A stretch of 64,000 nt of DNA, taken from NCBI GenBank assembly GCA_013396915.1, contig VWZL01004368.1:253066-317065 (forward strand). The letters are read 5' to 3'. The notes under the pieces were generated by a model that worked only from the letters and a program-made list of their open reading frames with translations, was not told the origin of the DNA and ran no database searches. Source of the stretch: Stercorarius parasiticus. Its lineage: Eukaryota; Chordata; Aves; Charadriiformes; Stercorariidae. Shown piece by piece: positions 40,901 to 56,600 of this stretch; positions within the stretch are counted from its first letter, which is position 1, and each line of letters opens with the position of its first letter. The position numbers and the translations under genes were made by a program.

Positions 40901-43900
40901 GAAAGGAGGATCCAATGATATTTTTTCCTTTTAGCATCTTTCTAGAATTTGGGCTCAGCCCCTGTGGGACAGAAAGCTGGTGAACTGCTGGTATAGCAGA
41001 AAACAGAAAATCAAAGATGGACTTGCAGGGAACTTGACCAACAGTTTACCAGCTTATGCCAGCTTTCCTCAAAGAGAGTCACTGATTTTTTTTTACGTCT
41101 AATTAGAATCTCCAGTTTGAGCAACAGTTGCAGAAAATTACTGAGAATCCAGGTCTCAAATTCTTCTCAAATTTAAAATGCTAAAACAGAAGCATTTACC
41201 ATGTGGAACAACTTAAAAGCTACTGAGGATACCTCTCTATATCTCAGCCTGCTCAGCATTTTCAATATGGTTGAAAATTTAATGAATTAATGTTGAGAGG
41301 TCTTAAAATCTTTAAATGGAAGATAGAGCACTCAAGCACAGTTAGTGCACTTGAAACCAAAAACTTGCATAAAGAAACTACTCGATCACAATGAGCTGAA
41401 CTCCAGCAGGACAGTTAAAGGTAAAAAAGAGAGAAGAGATGAAACGAGTCTAACTGAAATTTCTTTTGCAGAAGAGACATTTTAAACTCAGAATCCCAGG
41501 CTCTGGTGCAAAACAATCATGTAGTCTCTCATTTAAAAGTAACAGAACTCACTTCTAATCCTTGTGACTACACCAAAAAGCCATCAGGGATATGATCTTG
41601 GTTCAATATAAGGGCTAAAAAATCAGGAGAAAAAGAAAAATAACCAAAAGTACATATGAACACTAGGCGATCACCCCAGAAATACCATTCGTGACTTTTA
41701 AACTTGTCTCAGCATTTTGAGAGGGGCTCAGTTTGTGATCTGAGTCTTATTAGCAGATGACTTTGCACCATAAATCTCAGATACAGGACTAATCATCTCC
41801 TAAAACGTAACAATACTCTAACTAGCTTTTTCGTATAAAGACTTATGAATTCAGAAAGTTAGTTACTGGCACACAATTACTTCAGGTTTACCCATGGGCG
41901 TGGTTTTGCTTCTGTGTCACAGGAGGAGCACAGGAGGAGAAACAGGCAGATTTAGAGTTGCAGAAGGGAAGGAGGAGGCAAAGGATTCCCTCTCTGTAAC
42001 TAGCCATGTTCACGGCACGTGCAAATATTCAGGATTAAATTGGCTGGCCGAGCCTGAATGCTTGAGGGCTTTTCAAACCTCTTTTGACTTTTTTATTTTC
42101 ACTTATAGACAACCCTCGTGAAATCACATATTTAGGATAATGATGCATAATACTGTAGAACTTCACAGGCTTTCTCCGTGCAACAAATAAGCCTTCATTT
42201 TGCCAAGGCACATTTTTTCCCTAGAACATCATGCCGCAGTTTCTCTTCCTATTCAGTTAGGTTGCTTAAATAAATAAATCTCGGTCCCTCTAGCACTGTA
42301 TCATTCAAACTTAAATTGTTAGTCTACACATAACTGTTTTGTGCGTTCTGCACTTAATCCCTCAGCCTCTCTTGCTTACATATCCGCCTGTGTTCAGGAT
42401 GGAATTTATAGCCAGAGCAAAGCCCCATTTGTCATCCAAGTTTTGCTACATTGGAATTAACTCAGTAGCACCTGCATATTGACTTCCGAAGAAAAGCAAT
42501 CTCATGTTTATGGCTTACTAGAGTGCTTTTTGCCATGAAACTGTGGAGTGAATCTCTTTCACTGGAATGCGAATCACTTCTAATGCCATCCACATTTTTA
42601 TATTTATTGAGTTTTTCTCTTGACTAAGTCTGACCCTTGGGTTTGCCTTCATTAGGCATCACACTGTTCAGCTAGCTTGGCAGAACAGACTAAGAAGCTT
42701 CACTCCGGCTTCGGGCTGGGAGCCCTGCCTTCTGAGCTCTGGCAGATGAAGTTTTGGCACTTTAAAAGGTCACTGCCCCCACCCTACCCATGTGCTGGAT
42801 GTTACTACTCTGGTGGCAGGAGTGGCAGGCGTGGATGGGCACTGAAGCCCTCCCTGCCTGCCCTTGGCCACTGTACTGTGCATTAACCAAGCAGGGGACC
42901 AGCTCTGTCGCCGGCACAAGCTGCACCTGCTGGGGAGGCCACCTCCAGCTATGAGGAGGGGCGGGCAGCCAGGTGGTTAGTTTTAAACTACCATGGCTTA
43001 AATTCACCAAGCTCAGAAGCTGGAGCCCTCTGGTCACTCCTATTCCTTAAACCTCACAGGGCTTTTAATCATGAGGGTATGGGAGCACCAAAGAGCACTG
43101 GGGAGGCTTCTGAAGGGGGAATGAAGTGCAGTTAATGGATTATAGCTGTATGCTTCTTACAACAGGCAAAATCTTGGCTAGAGCTTCATAAGACACACAC
43201 ATGCTACTCGAGCAGTCTCATCAGAGCATCTTGGTCCTCTGGTTAACATAGGCAGCTCTTGCTCCTCAGCTCCACAATATCTCACAGATCTACCTGAAAG
43301 CAGTGCTGTTTCTCTCACAGCACCTGGAGAAAAGAAGATGCCTGCCTGTGAGTATGTCATTGTGCCTCTGCAACATCTGAGCGTTCAAAAGCACTTGCAG
43401 AGGGGAGGAAGAGACTCCAATAACTGATGCAAAAACAACCTCAGTGTCTTTTACACCTTTTTGTTGCTGTTGTTGTTACAGAGCTTATTATAACCAACCC
43501 AAGCCATAGCAGATCACAGAAATGTCATTCAAACTTTCATACATGCTACAGTAATTCAAAACTTCTGCTTCAGAGGAAGAAAGAACAGAGGAGAATTCAC
43601 CATTCAAAGAGGTGTTTAGCATCTCTCTAAGGAACTACTAAGTTACAGGTCTACTAGATAGCAACTGGATGTACATACACAGCCACACCAGAAAAGTTAA
43701 CGTTATGGTGTTATCCTGTCTTTGTGATGTGTCAGGGCTAGACCCTTTCAGAAGCAACTTGTCCCTCTATGCTCAAGCACTCTGTACTTTATATTTCATT
43801 TTTCTTCTTGCAGCAGTTACTGGAAAGCTTTGCAAGTGTGATTATAGCATGCAGCAGTCAGCTGTGTAAAGGCAGCTGGTCAGGGATTCTATGATTTTTA

Positions 43901-44980
43901 AATACAATCACATATAAAATATTGATGTTTATTTGTCTGCTTTTTTTTTTTTTAATTCTGTAAGAGGCAGTGTGGTCCTGTGATCAACTCAATGCACTTG
44001 TGCTCCAAAACTGTGGAACAAGTTATCATTTGTACTGTATCCTTCCTCATGAAATTGTGTTCAAAATGTTGCATGCATTCTTTGCATCTTGGATTTTTGC
44101 AGCTGCCACAATTATTTCTGCCTCATTTTATCTTGTCTGGGAAATTCAGATTTCAAGTTCTTCAGAGCAGGCTTGGTTTTTTTCTGAGCTGCTTATATTT
44201 TGCTTAGCACAGGGAGACTTGCATATCTGTACAGACCTATATGATTTGAATGACAAATAACTATCAAACAAGAACAATTTAAGGAAATGTACTTTTTCTA
44301 ACTCTTCAGGCCGTTTCTCTAACAGTCATAAAGACCTTTTTCTGAGCAACATGAGCATGAATGAAACAGAACAGTTTAAGAATAAGGCCTTACATTAGAG
44401 CCCATTCATAAGTCTCCCCCTGGTTCGCTACCCAACTTCCAAAACATGCAGGAAATTGGGATGAAAAAGTGCAAGAAACAAGGTAAGCGGTGAAAATGCC
44501 TGAACGCGTAAAATCAATTGGCAGCGAAAGCAGTCAAATTTTAGGATGAACAGTTCACATAAGCTAGAAAGTCTATGAAAGAAGCACCCCCTCACTTGGT
44601 CAGGAAGCAAAGCCCTCAGTCATTAGCTGACTCATTTCTCCCCTGCGGCAGTATCACGTATTCATATTTCAGCCATACTTCTGAGACAAACCTGTCTGTC
44701 CTTTCCCAAAAAGTTCCTACCAGCTTATTTCAGACTTCCGTCATATTCTGTAATTCTGTCTTTCACAGGAGCTCCCCCATTTCTCCTAAAACTAAAAGTC
44801 TACGGTACCTTCAAATTTTGGACACCCTGCACCTTTCTGCATGGGGAAAATAATTCCCTGATTAAAACACCTTTAGGCTATGGGACAAGTATTTCCATGG
44901 CTTCAGGGGGAATGGGCCAATGTGAAGGACATGCTGTTTCTTTGTCGCTTTTACGCTACCTTCTTTTGGGCCAGACTCTC
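34931..44980. other. Gene-poor DNA
   Basis: No gene recognised over 10 kb. Features of note are an AT-rich imperfect palindrome at 36821-36872 and a doubled CACCCTGAC unit near 36163-36182. The longest frame (134 codons, - strand, 39686-40090) has no recognisable domain or splice sites. No tRNA or known small RNA was seen. Confidence 0.5.
36821..36872. repeat. AT-rich imperfect palindrome
   Basis: A run of TATATA and ATATAT blocks in which TATATACTAATATATA on the left is nearly the reverse complement of TATATGCTAGTATATA on the right. It could extrude as a hairpin or simply be a decayed AT microsatellite. Confidence 0.7.
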
Positions 44981-45008
44981 TATATGATTAGGTCCACGAA
45001 GTTTGGAT

Positions 45009-45460
45009 CACAGAATCACAGAATGATAGGGGTTGGAAGGGATGTCTGGACATCATGTAGTCCAACTCCCCTGCCAGAGAGCAGGGTCACCTAGAGCAGG
45101 TTGCACAGGAACGTGTCCAGGTGGGTTTTGAATGTCTCCAGAGATGGAGACTCCACCACCGCTCTGGGCAGCCTGTTCCAGTGCTCTGCCACCCTCACAG
45201 TAAAGAAGTTCCTCCTCATGTTTAGGTGGAACATCCTATGCTCAAGTTTGTGCCCATTACCTCTTGTCCTGTCGCTGGGCACCACTGGAAAGAGCCTGGC
45301 CCCATCCTCCTGACACCCACCCTTTAAGTATTTATAAGTGTTGATAAGGTCCCCCCTCAGTTGTCTTTTTTCCAGACTGAAGAGACCCAAATCCCTCAGC
45401 CTTTCCTCATAAGAGAGATATTCCAATCCCCTAATCATCTTTGTAGCCCTAATCACTTCA
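45009..45460 (-). mobile_element. CR1 LINE, 5'-truncated, 3' end of ORF2 and 3' UTR
   Basis: The + strand begins CACAGAATCACAGAATGATA, the reverse complement of the CR1 3' terminal repeat, then GGTTGGAAGG and TAGTCCAACTCCCCTGCC. On the - strand a frame from 45456 to 45091 is open for 121 codons and carries the C-terminal CR1 ORF2 signature ([34 protein letters not shown]). About 450 bp are kept. The absence of stops points to a relatively recent insertion compared with the other CR1 copies here. Too short to be active. Confidence 0.95.
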
Positions 45461-47680
45461 GTATAGAGACAACGGATAAATCAGAATTCAGTTACACAGC
45501 TGCAAATGTGGGACATTGGGAGAGGCTATGAGTGTGGCAATGAAACTGGACTAGATATGATATGCAACTCCAAGCTTGTGCATTAATGTTCAGGGACTTA
45601 CAGGACTCCTATGGGTGTAGTCTTTGGACATTCAAACAGGTAAAAATAGAGTAATGATTTCCTTTGGACCTTCTGTTTCTGTTTCTGTTTCAGTAGGGTC
45701 CTCTGAGTGCACACAAAATTGCTCTAACAGTTCATTAATTACGTGCATACAAGAAAATCTTACAAGGGAAAGGAGAGAAGAAGGAATAAATCCCACATTT
45801 GGGTCTGAAACTGGGTATTTCAATGCAAGAGCAAGTGCAGGTGCCATGTAGTCACACACTAGACCATCCAGTCTCTCTGCCTGCAGATAGTGAAACAATT
45901 ACGTATTAGTCAGCACGTGTTAGCTAAAGCCTGGGTCTGTGCTCACTCCTAGCTCTCACAGAAGTTAGAGCTGTAACTGATCACCAGGTTCACTGATCAC
46001 CAGGGTATTCTTCTTCTTTGACTCCTCTTCTTACCAGGTATTCCTTTTTCTTACGAGCAGGTGCTGTAGAGCTTATGGTTATGAAAAGAAATTGCCACTC
46101 TCTGGAAGCTGGGCCACTGATGTCTGTGTGGAGCCAAGCTTTCGTACTTCATATGCAGCGAGAGGTAACACAGAAAGCAGAGCCCTGGTGTGGCAGGTTA
46201 CTTTTTGTCTGCACTCAGTGGATCACAGATCTTTCTACTGGATCTACTAGACAGAAACCAGCAAGGGTGTGTGGAAGAACCTGAACAGCTGAACAGCTTT
46301 GGGAAGCCTCACCGTGACCACAACTCCAAAGACACGCTCTGTGATCTCCACACATCCTTCTACCTCCTACGGGCTTTGTTCCTGTGCTATATGTAGGTCT
46401 ATGCTGTTTCTTTACCCTTCTAGTTATTGTTCTGTTCCTCAGTCTTTTTAAACACACGTCTCACCAGATTGAGTTATGGCATCGTGTCACTTCTGTGGCA
46501 CATGTCCTCCTCCACTGACACTTCCCCAGTCTGTCACCCCACCTCTACTCAAAAGAGCTAAAGTTAGACACAACTCTGTAAGCAAACCCCTGGGTTTACC
46601 TGCTCCGTAGGTACCTGTATCCAAACCACTCCAGCAAAGGCTCAAGTCCTCTCTCCAAGTTCAGAGCTCTTGCTTATGAACTCCTCAAAGCAAAGATCTT
46701 GTCTTCTCTGCGCAGTTAAATTCGTAGTGCCACATGGGGGAGCTTGTGCTGTGACTAAAGCTCATCTCTTCCAGACCAAGAGAAAAGGGCAGCTCAGCAG
46801 CACTAATAACTTCAGACACTGGAAACTCTGTTCTGGAAAGACTGGTTGAAAATCATGACATATGCATACATAGTGCACACACACTCTAATAAAGATGTTC
46901 CTTTTCAAAATGACCTTAGGTGACAGTCATTGATTTTGCCTTGAAAAAGCAGCCAAACCCATAAGTCATAAACTGTAGCTCATAAACCTTAGAAACTTCC
47001 AGTTGCCCTTAGCCTGATAGATCAAATAAAATGAAAATGGCTATATTTTAAAGGCATAATCAAACCAAATGAGTAATGGGGATCAATTCCAGCCGTCCAC
47101 TAAGATGACTTACATACACAACAACCATCCTTAAGTTAACTTTACTCCTTGCTGAGCCATGTCTGCCTGCGAAGCCATCTGGACAGATGAAGTAAAAGCA
47201 GGTGAAAAAGCAATCAAAAAGGCAGGGAATCTGTCTCATCATATTTGGCAAATAGATGGACCTGAAGTCTGCTTGGAAACCCTCAAAATCATGAGAATGC
47301 CTTAGAGACAAAACCAGAGTTTAAAGCTCACCTCCCAAGTCATTCAGAAAATAAGCAATCTGGTAGCCTGAGGATATGAAAACTGACAGGTTTGATGGTT
47401 TGTTTTTTGTTTTTTATCTTTTTTCCTTTTTTTTTCTTCCGAAAACCAAAGAAATAATTTGAAAGCAGTTTGTAAGTAGGAAGAAAGTGGCTGACCTGAA
47501 CCAGTCATCTGGAAGACAGATGGAGACAGTCGAGCCTTGAGCTGTGCCCTTTCACAACCCTGTAGAGCAGTCAAAAGTCCCCTCACAAAGTATTAAATGC
47601 AAAGTGCCTTGCGGTTTGGGCGAGACATATCAAAGAAAGCAAAGGACAGGGAGGATGCTGCTAGGACAGCCTAGAGCGGC
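45461..47680. other. Intergenic DNA upstream of MAP1LC3C
   Basis: Contains a short TTTCTG-type repeat (45671-45692) and a 13-bp direct repeat ACTGATCACCAGG (45976-45988 and 45992-46004). No exon recognised. It may hold distal promoter elements of MAP1LC3C but none can be named. Confidence 0.5.
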
Positions 47681-47938
47681 GGGCTTACCGGCACCCCATT
47701 CCACCTTCCCGTTGGCGGCGGGGCGGAGAGAGAAAAACGTGCGAGGGCAGACAAGACCGCCCCCAGGAGGGCGTCCCCTTCGCCCCCCGCCGCCGGGCGG
47801 GGCGGACTCTGCCGGCAGCACCGGGCACGGCGGGGCGGGACCCAGCGGGACCCGCCCCCATAAGAGGCAGCGGCGGCAGCGGCAGCGGCACTGGGAGCAG
47901 CGCGGCGGGAGAGGGGAAAGAAGGAGGGGGAAAGAAGG

Positions 47939-49587
<1,649 letters not shown>

Positions 49588-49915
49588 GGTTGGGTCCATG
49601 TGCTGCAGTGAAGCAGTTTGCTATGAATCATGCCTGTGACATGAACCTCGGAGATGCTCCTTCCAGTATGAGCTCTTGAGCTCTCTAGAGGGGAGTTATG
49701 ACCCAAAAGCTGGCAGGACCAGCTTAAGGCAGAAATGGTGGTACACTTTTCCTAGACAATAATTTGGATATATATTTTTATATTTGAAAACACTTTGGGG
49801 TTTTTTGGAACTGCACCTCCACGTTTTTGCAATATCAATCTTTGTTGTGTAACTGATTTTTAAGGTGTCCTTAAAGCCTAAGTCTAAGAGTAAAATAAAG
49901 AAGCTTTTAAGTATT
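49588..49915 (+). other. MAP1LC3C: MAP1LC3C 3' UTR with poly(A) signal at 49894-49899
   Basis: AATAAA lies 307 bp after the stop and is followed by GT-rich sequence (GTATTGTGTTGAATGTTAGT), the usual downstream element. Cleavage is expected near 49915. No competing canonical signal occurs earlier in the UTR. Confidence 0.85.
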
Positions 49916-50463
49916 GTGTTGAATGTTAGTTTTAATCTGGGGAAAGACTGTAAAAGTCTGTCTAGGAGAAGGTCCTAGAATAATTCTGGGAATTTGAGCT
50001 CAATGCTTCTTAAATGAAGCATTGCTTGCACAGCTACTCTGAATTTTTGAATGGAATAACAAAGCTTAACTCAGGTCACACAGATGCAAAACCATACCTA
50101 TAAATGGTTCATTAAGCTAGATATCCAAGCTGCAAGATTAGGCAGGCTGTACTAATGCTAGAGCAGGGTTCAAATGCAGTGTTAAGTTTAACACCTGGAT
50201 AAATATTGTCAGCTGTTACAGAAAACACTGTAATATAGATAACTACCTGCTTAGATAAGCAAAATTGATTCCTAGTCAGCATAACCTATGCAGATAGCAT
50301 GACTTGAACTGTGGTTTAATCAAGTGTTCAAGAGTCTATTATTCCTACTGAATTCTGTTAGTCTGGTCTCTGTAGATAGACAGTCATGTCCATCCCCTAC
50401 AGGCACCTGCTTGTTAGTTCCTCTGAAGGACTTCAGGGAGCCTTCTTTCAAGGATGGATAGAG
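49916..50463. other. Intergenic DNA downstream of MAP1LC3C
   Basis: No gene or repeat recognised between the MAP1LC3C poly(A) site and the next CR1 fragment. Confidence 0.5.
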
Positions 50464-50607
50464 CATAGAATTGTTAGGGTTCGAAGGGACCTTAAAGATC
50501 ATCTCGTTCCAACCCCCCTGCCATGGGCAGGGACACCTCCCACTAGATCAGGTTGCTCAGACCCCCATCCAGCCTGGCCTTGAACACTTCCAGGGATGGG
50601 GCTTGAA
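50464..50607 (-). mobile_element. CR1 LINE 3'-end fragment
   Basis: The + strand reads CATAGAATTGTTAGGGTT, then AAAGATCATCTCGTTCCAAC, CCCTGCCATGGGCAGGGACA and CACTAGATCAGGTTGCTCAG, the reverse complement of the CR1 3' untranslated end. About 145 bp remain, 5'-truncated, about 0.55 kb beyond the MAP1LC3C poly(A) site. Confidence 0.93.
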
Positions 50608-53600
50608 CCATCTCACATGTAATGTACCTTGCGATTAAGAGGTATACTAATGTCTCTAGAAAATGTCAAAACTGTCATGTAGTGAGATGCTGATTCATCT
50701 AATACATAGACTTGGTTTCTAAACATGTATTAAAGGAACACTTGACATGAGGCTTAGTCTGAAGTATAGCTCAAACTGGCTTTCCTGGTCTTCTCATATG
50801 TTAGGAATGTATTGGAATGCTGTAAATGTTCTGATTGCGCATAATCAACTTAAAATACCTCTCACTTAAAAATCTATCACAGTGTGCAGTTAATTAATCA
50901 GCTTCTGCCAACTTCAGCTTAGGATGGTCAAATTGTAACAATATGATGCAGTTGTTCTGTTCAGTACCAAACTGATTTGCAGAATGATTAATGTAGGAAT
51001 TACTAGTGCAAAGAAAGAGGTGTTGACAGTATTTAAATTATGCATACGGAAGGAATGTGTGTGTAAGCTTTTTGCAGTTGTTCTCTTGCACTAATAATCT
51101 CTTGAATTTAAAGCTCTGAGCAGACCTGGATTCAAGCCGCTAAACCAGGAGGTTTGGACTGGTACCTGCCTTACTGAAGGTGGTGTTTGCCAACTCATCT
51201 TTCATGAGGAACAAAGAAATCATTGACCTGACCGACTCAGTGAAAAGGCTAAGGCTATGTCAGTATAGGTTATGAAAACATGCAGGCTTTGGTATCCCAG
51301 AATCTGTTGCTTGGATAGATTTCACTTATGCTTGTAATGGAAACAGTTTCCATTGCACAAATTAAACTCAAATAGTCATTTGTTAGCAGCCCTTGGGGAT
51401 GCAGAAACACCTGTTTGGCAGGAGTACTGTGCAGCAATGTTGAACAGCTGTGGGAACCTTGGGGTGAGGGGAGCAAGGGGAAGTCTTGCTATGTTCAAGC
51501 TCTCTTACCAGTCTAAGAGCTGGGCTAATATTTTGCTTCATTGACTCCTCTGTTTGCCTTCCTGTCTTGTGTGATACTTGGTACATGAAGAGAAAAGCAC
51601 TCCAGATTCTTGGCTGGAGCAATTTTATGTCTGACAGCCAACTTTCTTTGGTTTGTAATGTAGTGGCTGAGGTGTAAGTGTTGATCCCTCCAGCATTTAT
51701 TGACATTAGGCTGTGGTCTCTTAACAGGCTGAGTCGCAGATACAGCCAAAAAAGTTACACAAGGAGAAGGTCAGTTGCAGGTAAAGAGCATCATTATAAA
51801 CCTGTTTAAACTGGCCTGCTGAACCTAGAGAGAAGTCCTGTGAGCTGGGAAAGCTTCATCATTGGGTAATAGTAATAGACTTGCCCTTTTACCAGGTGTT
51901 AAAGCAGATAGGATTAACCAAAGACAGTTTTGAAAAAGTCTTAAAATAATAAACTAGAAGTTAGATGCCCAAATAAATCAGTTATCCTGCTGCTTCAATT
52001 GCTTTGGTGCAATTAAAAGCTTTGAATTCAACCTATTGTCTCCTGAAGTCCAAGGAATAAGGATTAGAAAAGAAGCAAACAGAAAAAACTTTGCTCTGAC
52101 TGACATAAGCAACTGAGATAGCTGCAGCTGCTTCCAATGTAGCTGTTGTTTGAAGACCTAATATTTGCTTGAGCAAATACCTATTGATCAGACAGGTACT
52201 TTTTTTTTTTGGCAATGGAGGACACCATGCAGTGGTAAGTAAAATTTATAGTTCTTTCCAACATAATCCCAATGTAAAAAGGGAAGGCGGAGATGCTACT
52301 TTTTGTGAAAGTATCTTCATTTCTGAATTACGGGATTGTGTTCTTTAATATCCAAAATATTCACCGGAGAAAAAACATTCTGAGGATACTTCTGTAGACT
52401 ACCAACTAAATCCTGGAAGGTGGTCGGTGCTCTGGCTTCAAAGCACTTATGTATGTACATGCTCTGCTGAAGTAATTTGTTAGATTGGGTCCACAGCACT
52501 TGGCCCTTTGTAAGATCAAGCACTGTGTCTCATTTTCAAATATAAAACCAATCAAACTGAAAGGACACATAAGTGTGGGAAGAGGGCTGAAATTGTCCTT
52601 GCTGTTGAGGTCCTTTTTTTGAGTATTGTGTAAAATAGAATACTGGCAGAGTCATGATTTCAACATAACCAAATGGAATCGTAGAGGGGGGAAAAAACTA
52701 TTAAGATCTGTTTTGTATTTTTAACTTGACCAAGATACTAAAAAAAGTTCTAAGGTTAATAACAAGATACTGCTGAAGTTACTAAAAGGGAAATAAAAAA
52801 GCAGATAAAATCTGAGGCTACAGCCTTGCTGCACAAAAATGATATTGTAATGAAACTTGCCATTCATGTCTGTAATGTATGCCTGCACGGTGACTGCTCT
52901 GGGAACAGGATAGTTCTCTTGTTTTCAAAAGACCTGAGCAAACCTTACTCCTGAGGTGTGGGCTGTGTGCGCTCTGAATGCTCTTAAGGGCAACTGGAGA
53001 AGAACACAGCAGCAATTCAAAAAAAACACCCATAAATTCTTGGCTTTGGTCAAAAAAAAAAAGTCTTGCATTTGAATTTCAAGTAGGTAGAAATCTTTTT
53101 TTTTTAATTTTTTTTTTTTACCTACTAAGACTAGATATTTTGGCTGTCTACTTTCCTTGCCACAGCTGACATCCTACAGCCATCTACAAACACAGCTACA
53201 AAGTGTGTACAATGCTTTATGGAGTGCAAACTGCCATTTGCTGCTGCAAGGCAAACATGATAACCTCAGCTTGGGCTTTAGTGCATAAGCAACAGCAGGA
53301 GCTTTCCAAACTGTTTGGATTTAAAAATGACTTAACATTGCGTGTGGGTAGAATAAATAAATGAATGAATGGGGATACTAATCTTCTTGCTCAAGTACTG
53401 CAGGCAACAAGTCTTGTGAACCTAGATGGGCTTTTTACTATTTTCCTGTGCTAACTACTTCCAGATGGTGGTGGCTTCAGGGTAAAAATATTAAAGATAC
53501 ACCGTTAAACACAGTAAGTGACAGACTGTATCCTCCTCTTCAAATGAGGGGTTTTGTTTTGCATATGTAAGATACAGTAGATCAAGAAGATCAAATGAAT

Positions 53601-56600
53601 TAATAGGAGAGAATATAACCTTCAACATCAAATTGCACTGTTGTATTCCCATTTCAAGAAACCCACTATAGATACTATGGGGAGAAAATCAAAAGACCTA
53701 AACAGGAGAGAAACTATTTTTAGGGCACTGGTTTTGAACTTAGGGACTATGAAGTGGAGGTGAAGATAAGGGTTTCTGTGGAAAACTTCCAAAGGATCCC
53801 TGAAAGGTAATTGAGAAATGCAATTTCATATATGTTACAATACAATGTATCTACAAAACTTCTAACAGCACACAGTTCCCTTAAGGATCAGTGTTCCATA
53901 AAGATTTGTAGACTACTATCCCGAATTTTAAAATGTCCCATTCTTTTCATACAGTCTTGAATCACCATGTCAAATTTTAAGGAAAAAAAAAAAAAGTGCT
54001 GCCTATAGATAGGTGCTTAGTTTCTTTAGCTTTCCTAAGATGCTTCATAATGGTAGCTGTACCCACTTTTTTTCCCTGATGTTTTTAGGTTGCTTCTTAA
54101 AAGCACAAGTTTCTTAGGGATCTGCTACTTCTTCATATATAGTCCACAACATGCAAAGGCAGTTAGGTATTTATAATAAATAACAGTCTGACCCTAGTTT
54201 AGAGGTACATGAATAAAATGTTAATAAATGTGGCTGTTGCCCTTTCATAATCATATCACGCCCTGCCTCTTCTTTTCCACCTGATGCCTCTGTTGTGACT
54301 GTAATGTTCTTATGGCACACAACTCTAGCAGTGCAGTCCAGCTGGGTTTTGAAGAACATATAGCAAATATCAATGCCAGAGTTTGATAAAGCAGCACTGT
54401 CTCTTCCCCCAAAGCGACAGACCCTCGGGAGGGAGGGAGGGAGTGTGCCCAACTGGGTGCGCGTGGAGTTTCCAGAGCAGGCAAGAAATGAGGAGGGGCT
54501 GCTCAGGCCACTCAACACTTACATCATGTCCAACAGGGACTGTAAAGGACCTTTATGAGGCTGCTTGTGATTTGTTGCAGGGTGGGCTTGGCTGGTGGTG
54601 TTTATTTTTGCAAGTATTCCAAGATCCTGGCTTTACTTTCTTTCTGTGTATAACAGCGTGGTCTGGACCCTGATCAGACCTTCAGCCCAAGCCTGTTATA
54701 TGTCAGAAAGGTGTGAAGGCTGTCAATTGCACAGTCCTTGAGATGATGCAAAAAGAACCAGGTTCATCTGCCGTTGATCAATAGATCCCTGGTAGCCCCA
54801 AAGCTTATTTCCCGTTCTCAAGAATAAAGCCAAGACTTTATGGCCTGACAGATGGATTTGCAGGGAAATCTTTAGGCCAGCCAACCAGTGGGTGAGGAGA
54901 GGGGATGGAGTGGGACAGGGGGTTAAGTATGCATATCAGTGCTTCCACCCAAAGCAGCTGCAGCCATGTATTCTTCACAAGCCTGCCTGTGACTGACTGG
55001 AAAGCCTGAGCCTCAGTATGACCTCACTAAGGCAACTATTACACCCATTAGCTCACAAAGAGAAATTATGAGAAAGAAAACACGCATACACATGCTCACA
55101 GATGGAGGGTGGATATATCCATTTCCTGAATAAAAAGCAAATGCTGTCAATGGAAAAAAACACATAGGAGGGTGCTGAAAGGAAGACATGGCAAGTAAAG
55201 AAATTCTATTCTTGGCCCTGGCGCTACTTCACAGGGCGACTTGGCCCTTACTCTGAGAACTTAAAAACTTAATGTCAAGTGATAGATATGAGTATGGTCT
55301 CTGTCTTACCCGCCTCCCCTAAAATGCTGCATCTGTGGTCAAAAATTAAAAGTCAGATAGTGATATGAGCTACATATTTGAATGCTGACTGGCTGAGGAA
55401 GAGTAATTCATCTTCCAGCAGCTTGATGCATTAGTCATCAACAAAATAAAAGAGCTATCAATAGGAAAAACAGCTGCTGTGCTACAGGTGAGGGTAGGAT
55501 CACCAGCTTAGTGCAGACACATCTGTGCTGTCTAGACTGTTGGGGTAACCCAAGCATTGCAGGGGTTATGAAGATAATTTTGCTATGCAAAACTGTATTG
55601 GCTCTGTTATAAACCTGTCAAAACTGTCAAGAGAGGCCGCAGAAGAAATACTGCATTTTCCTAGGAGGCAGATGGATTTGGTTTAACCCTCAGCTCTTCC
55701 CAGCCATCCTCATGCTCACTGAGTTTTTTTCCCATTCTTTTTTTGGAAAAGGACCAGGCCTTCTGTGTTTGCAGAACCTGACTACAGATTCCAAGATTGC
55801 TGAAAACTATAAATAATATGCCCTTAGTTGCCATGTAACAAACTTGTATGAGAATTCACAGCTGTTCTGTTATTGTAATTCAGCCTATGTTGGAGCCACA
55901 AAGTTTGGCTATGCCTTAGTCTCTCTCAGGCTTCTAAGCCTCTGTCAGGTCTGGAGCAAGCAGTTTAAATGGGGTGGCTGAGACTGTTACTGCTAATTAG
56001 TTAGCTCCCCCCCCTCCAGTGAATTTGGTTGAGACAGAAAAGGTGTCACATCCCTTCTTTGAATCAGCTGAAGAACAGCTGTGTGTTTTAGCCTTGCTCA
56101 GCAGTGTGAACTAGTTTTACTACAGGCACAACGAAGTAGGTTAATGTAGCATCTTAATTTCATGCCCCAGCTCATGCAGCTGATTTTGCCACGGAAGGAG
56201 GAGGGTGCCTCACATGAGCTCATCCAGTGGTAAAAACTGGTGAGAGGTGATACTCTCCAGGAAGGGGTTGGTGCAGAAGGGGCATGTGACAAGACGCTGA
56301 GGAGGGAAACTGCTACTGGTGTAGGTAGATCTTGACAATGATATGGGTCTGCAGACTAGGCCATGTCAGAACCTTAAAGGAAGGTTCTGACATCTGTCTG
56401 ACATCCAAGGCATCTGGCCCATTAGGCGAGTGTTGAGCAAGATTACTGTCATGCTTCACAGAGTCATCCTTTATAACTCAATGGATTAAGAGTGGGGGAG
56501 ACCTTGCTATGATTCCCTTTTCTCCCTGAAGAGGCTGAGCCACACAGTCCACACTGTGCACCCTCAGTAGCTCCTATCTCCCTAGACCCAGCAAAGAAAC

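Noticed and set aside
52317..52523. 68-codon - strand frame downstream of MAP1LC3C
   Set aside because: It has no ATG start, an in-frame stop just upstream and no pyrimidine tract for an acceptor.
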